Shown: positions 19,586 through 20,472 of the stretch, piece after piece | Layout: each line of letters begins with the position of its first letter | Numbering within the stretch: position 1 is the stretch's first letter | Source of the DNA: an uncultured Clostridia bacterium | GTDB taxonomy: Bacteria; Bacillota; Clostridia; Christensenellales; Borkfalkiaceae | Direction of reading: 5' to 3' | NCBI GenBank assembly: GCA_934272745.1 | Contig: CAKQSI010000038.1 | Coordinates: forward strand, 1-20,472 | Length of the DNA: 20,472 nucleotides | Program-made: the position numbers and the translations under genes | The notes under the pieces: generated by a model | Databases searched by the model: none | The model's input: only the letters and a program-made list of their open reading frames with translations | What the model was told of the DNA's origin: nothing

Positions 19586-20472
19586 ATGTGGAATTTACTT
19601 GCAACGGATACGACCGTCACGTCCAAAGTACTGCTTGGGGTATCGTATTTGCTCCCCGTCATCGTACTGATCACCGGGTTTTTGCTGAACTATGCGCTCG
19701 GCTGCGCCGCCGTTTATCCGATGGCGAAGCGCTACAATTTAAAATCGCCGTCGCTGGTATTCGTGCCGTTCGTGCGGTACTGCTTCGTGGCGAAACTTGC
19801 CTACGGCGGGACGATGAACCTTTCCAAAAAGGAATGGTTGGGAATTGCGTTCCCCATCATTCGCGGACTGTGCATCGTTCTGGATCTCGTGTCGCAGATC
19901 ATCGCCTGCATATTTGCTTACGGAACGACGGATGTTGACGTTATGACCTATTACAACCGCTATCTTTCGGGGCAGATCGACAACTGGCAGGCCGAGTTCG
20001 AGCGCGACGTGATGCCCGCGTTTTTGTCTGTAATCGACATTTTCAGCGTTGTTATATCGCTGGTTTCCATCGTCTTTGCCGCCCTCTTGTTTATGGACTT
20101 CTTCCGCCGCTTCAAGACGCAGCGCGCGACGCTCTTTACCATCCTGAGTTTGTTCTTTATCGACGGAATTTTCCTGATGGCGGTCAAGAACAACAAGTCC
20201 GTAGAAGAAATGCGCGACGCCTATTACGGCACGATAAACGGTACTGCTTTCGGCGGATTCGGCGCAGGGCGCGGCTACGGTCAGGCGCCCTACGGCAACC
20301 AGAACCCCTACGGCAACGGCTCCGCTCCTTACGGGAGTACCGGGCAGGCGCCCTATGGCAATAACGGGCAGGCGCCTTACGGGAACCAAAACGGTAACCA
20401 GAACCCCTACGGCAACGGCTCCGCTCCTTACGGGAGTACCGGGCAGGCGCCCTATGGCAATAACGGGCAGGC
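19586..20472 (+). CDS. four-helix membrane protein with Pro/Tyr/Gly-rich repeat tail (3' end outside the window)
   Basis: The frame is open from the ATG at 19586 (AAGGAA 7-9 nt upstream) to the window edge: 295 residues visible, no stop. Hydrophobic helices lie at about 14-43, 84-112, 143-170 and 181-200. Between helices 1 and 2 is the conserved-looking YPMAKRYNLKSPSLVFVPFVRY. After helix 4 a Gly-rich linker leads to a low-complexity tail of PYGN, APYGS and GQAPYG units (from about residue 230). The tail is encoded by a 99-bp DNA repeat of which the second copy is identical so far. I do not recognise the core family. The CPBP protease upstream carries a short Tyr/Gly/Gln-rich N-terminus, so the two may act together at the membrane; that is inference. 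Confidence 0.8.
   Translation, partial: MWNLLATDTTVTSKVLLGVSYLLPVIVLITGFLLNYALGCAAVYPMAKRYNLKSPSLVFVPFVRYCFVAKLAYGGTMNLSKKEWLGIAFPIIRGLCIVLDLVSQIIACIFAYGTTDVDVMTYYNRYLSGQIDNWQAEFERDVMPAFLSVIDIFSVVISLVSIVFAALLFMDFFRRFKTQRATLFTILSLFFIDGIFLMAVKNNKSVEEMRDAYYGTINGTAFGGFGAGRGYGQAPYGNQNPYGNGSAPYGSTGQAPYGNNGQAPYGNQNGNQNPYGNGSAPYGSTGQAPYGNNGQ
20297..20472 (+). repeat. 99-bp in-frame coding tandem repeat
   Basis: Copy 1 is 20297-20395 and copy 2 begins at 20396. The 77 bases of copy 2 inside the window are identical to copy 1. The 33-codon period keeps the frame. Identity at synonymous positions points to recent duplication, and the copy number could vary between strains. Confidence 0.92.

Overview
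The window looks like chromosomal DNA from a Gram-positive, Clostridia-type bacterium (Bacillota), probably an uncultured gut lineage. This is an inference. It rests on moderately GC-rich genes with AGGAGG-type ribosome binding sites, textbook sigma-A promoters, lipobox lipoproteins, a MinD-type division ATPase, a DUF4956/VTC pair and a CPBP protease. There is no phage, plasmid, transposase, rRNA, tRNA or CRISPR signal. Intergenic DNA is rich in short repeats, and several of these touch genes.

Layout. 1-392: a tandem repeat overlapping the 3' end of an ABC-F ATPase gene (393-2312, minus). 2313-2932: a repeat-bearing gap with a 67-codon gene that has an ideal Shine-Dalgarno. 2933-3799 (minus): a PflX-like radical SAM protein whose start lies 6 nt from a -10 box. 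3973-4618: a small membrane-protein gene split by a ~295-bp MITE-like insertion; removing it at a 3-bp duplication restores one 116-codon frame. 4927-6399: rhamnulokinase. 6598-8277: a Cthe_2159-type (DUF4353) beta-helix lipoprotein. 8474-9274: a DEDDh exonuclease. 9721-11323 (minus): DUF4956 and VTC-domain genes, which together with the beta-helix gene form a recurrent Clostridia neighbourhood. 11324-12407: a regulatory region with two divergent consensus promoters, each with its own palindromic operator candidate. 12408-14785: a polar amino-acid ABC importer (lipoprotein, permease, ATPase). 15193-16449: MinD plus a strongly diverged MinE-like protein. 16450-18091: about 1.6 kb of repeats, hairpins and a promoter with no convincing gene. 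18092-19276: a CPBP protease. 19586-20472: a four-helix membrane protein whose Pro/Tyr/Gly/Asn/Gln-rich repeat tail runs off the window.

How the genes work together. The importer is a self-contained unit, probably controlled by a repressor binding a CTTTAGCG dyad placed inside its promoter spacer. MinD and the MinE-like protein would position the division site. The beta-helix lipoprotein, DUF4956 membrane protein and VTC protein plausibly serve one cell-surface or polyphosphate-related process. The last two genes are both membrane proteins with Tyr/Gly/Gln-rich tails and may be co-transcribed from a consensus promoter 350 bp upstream. RhaB stands alone, without the isomerase, aldolase or regulator of a rhamnose operon.
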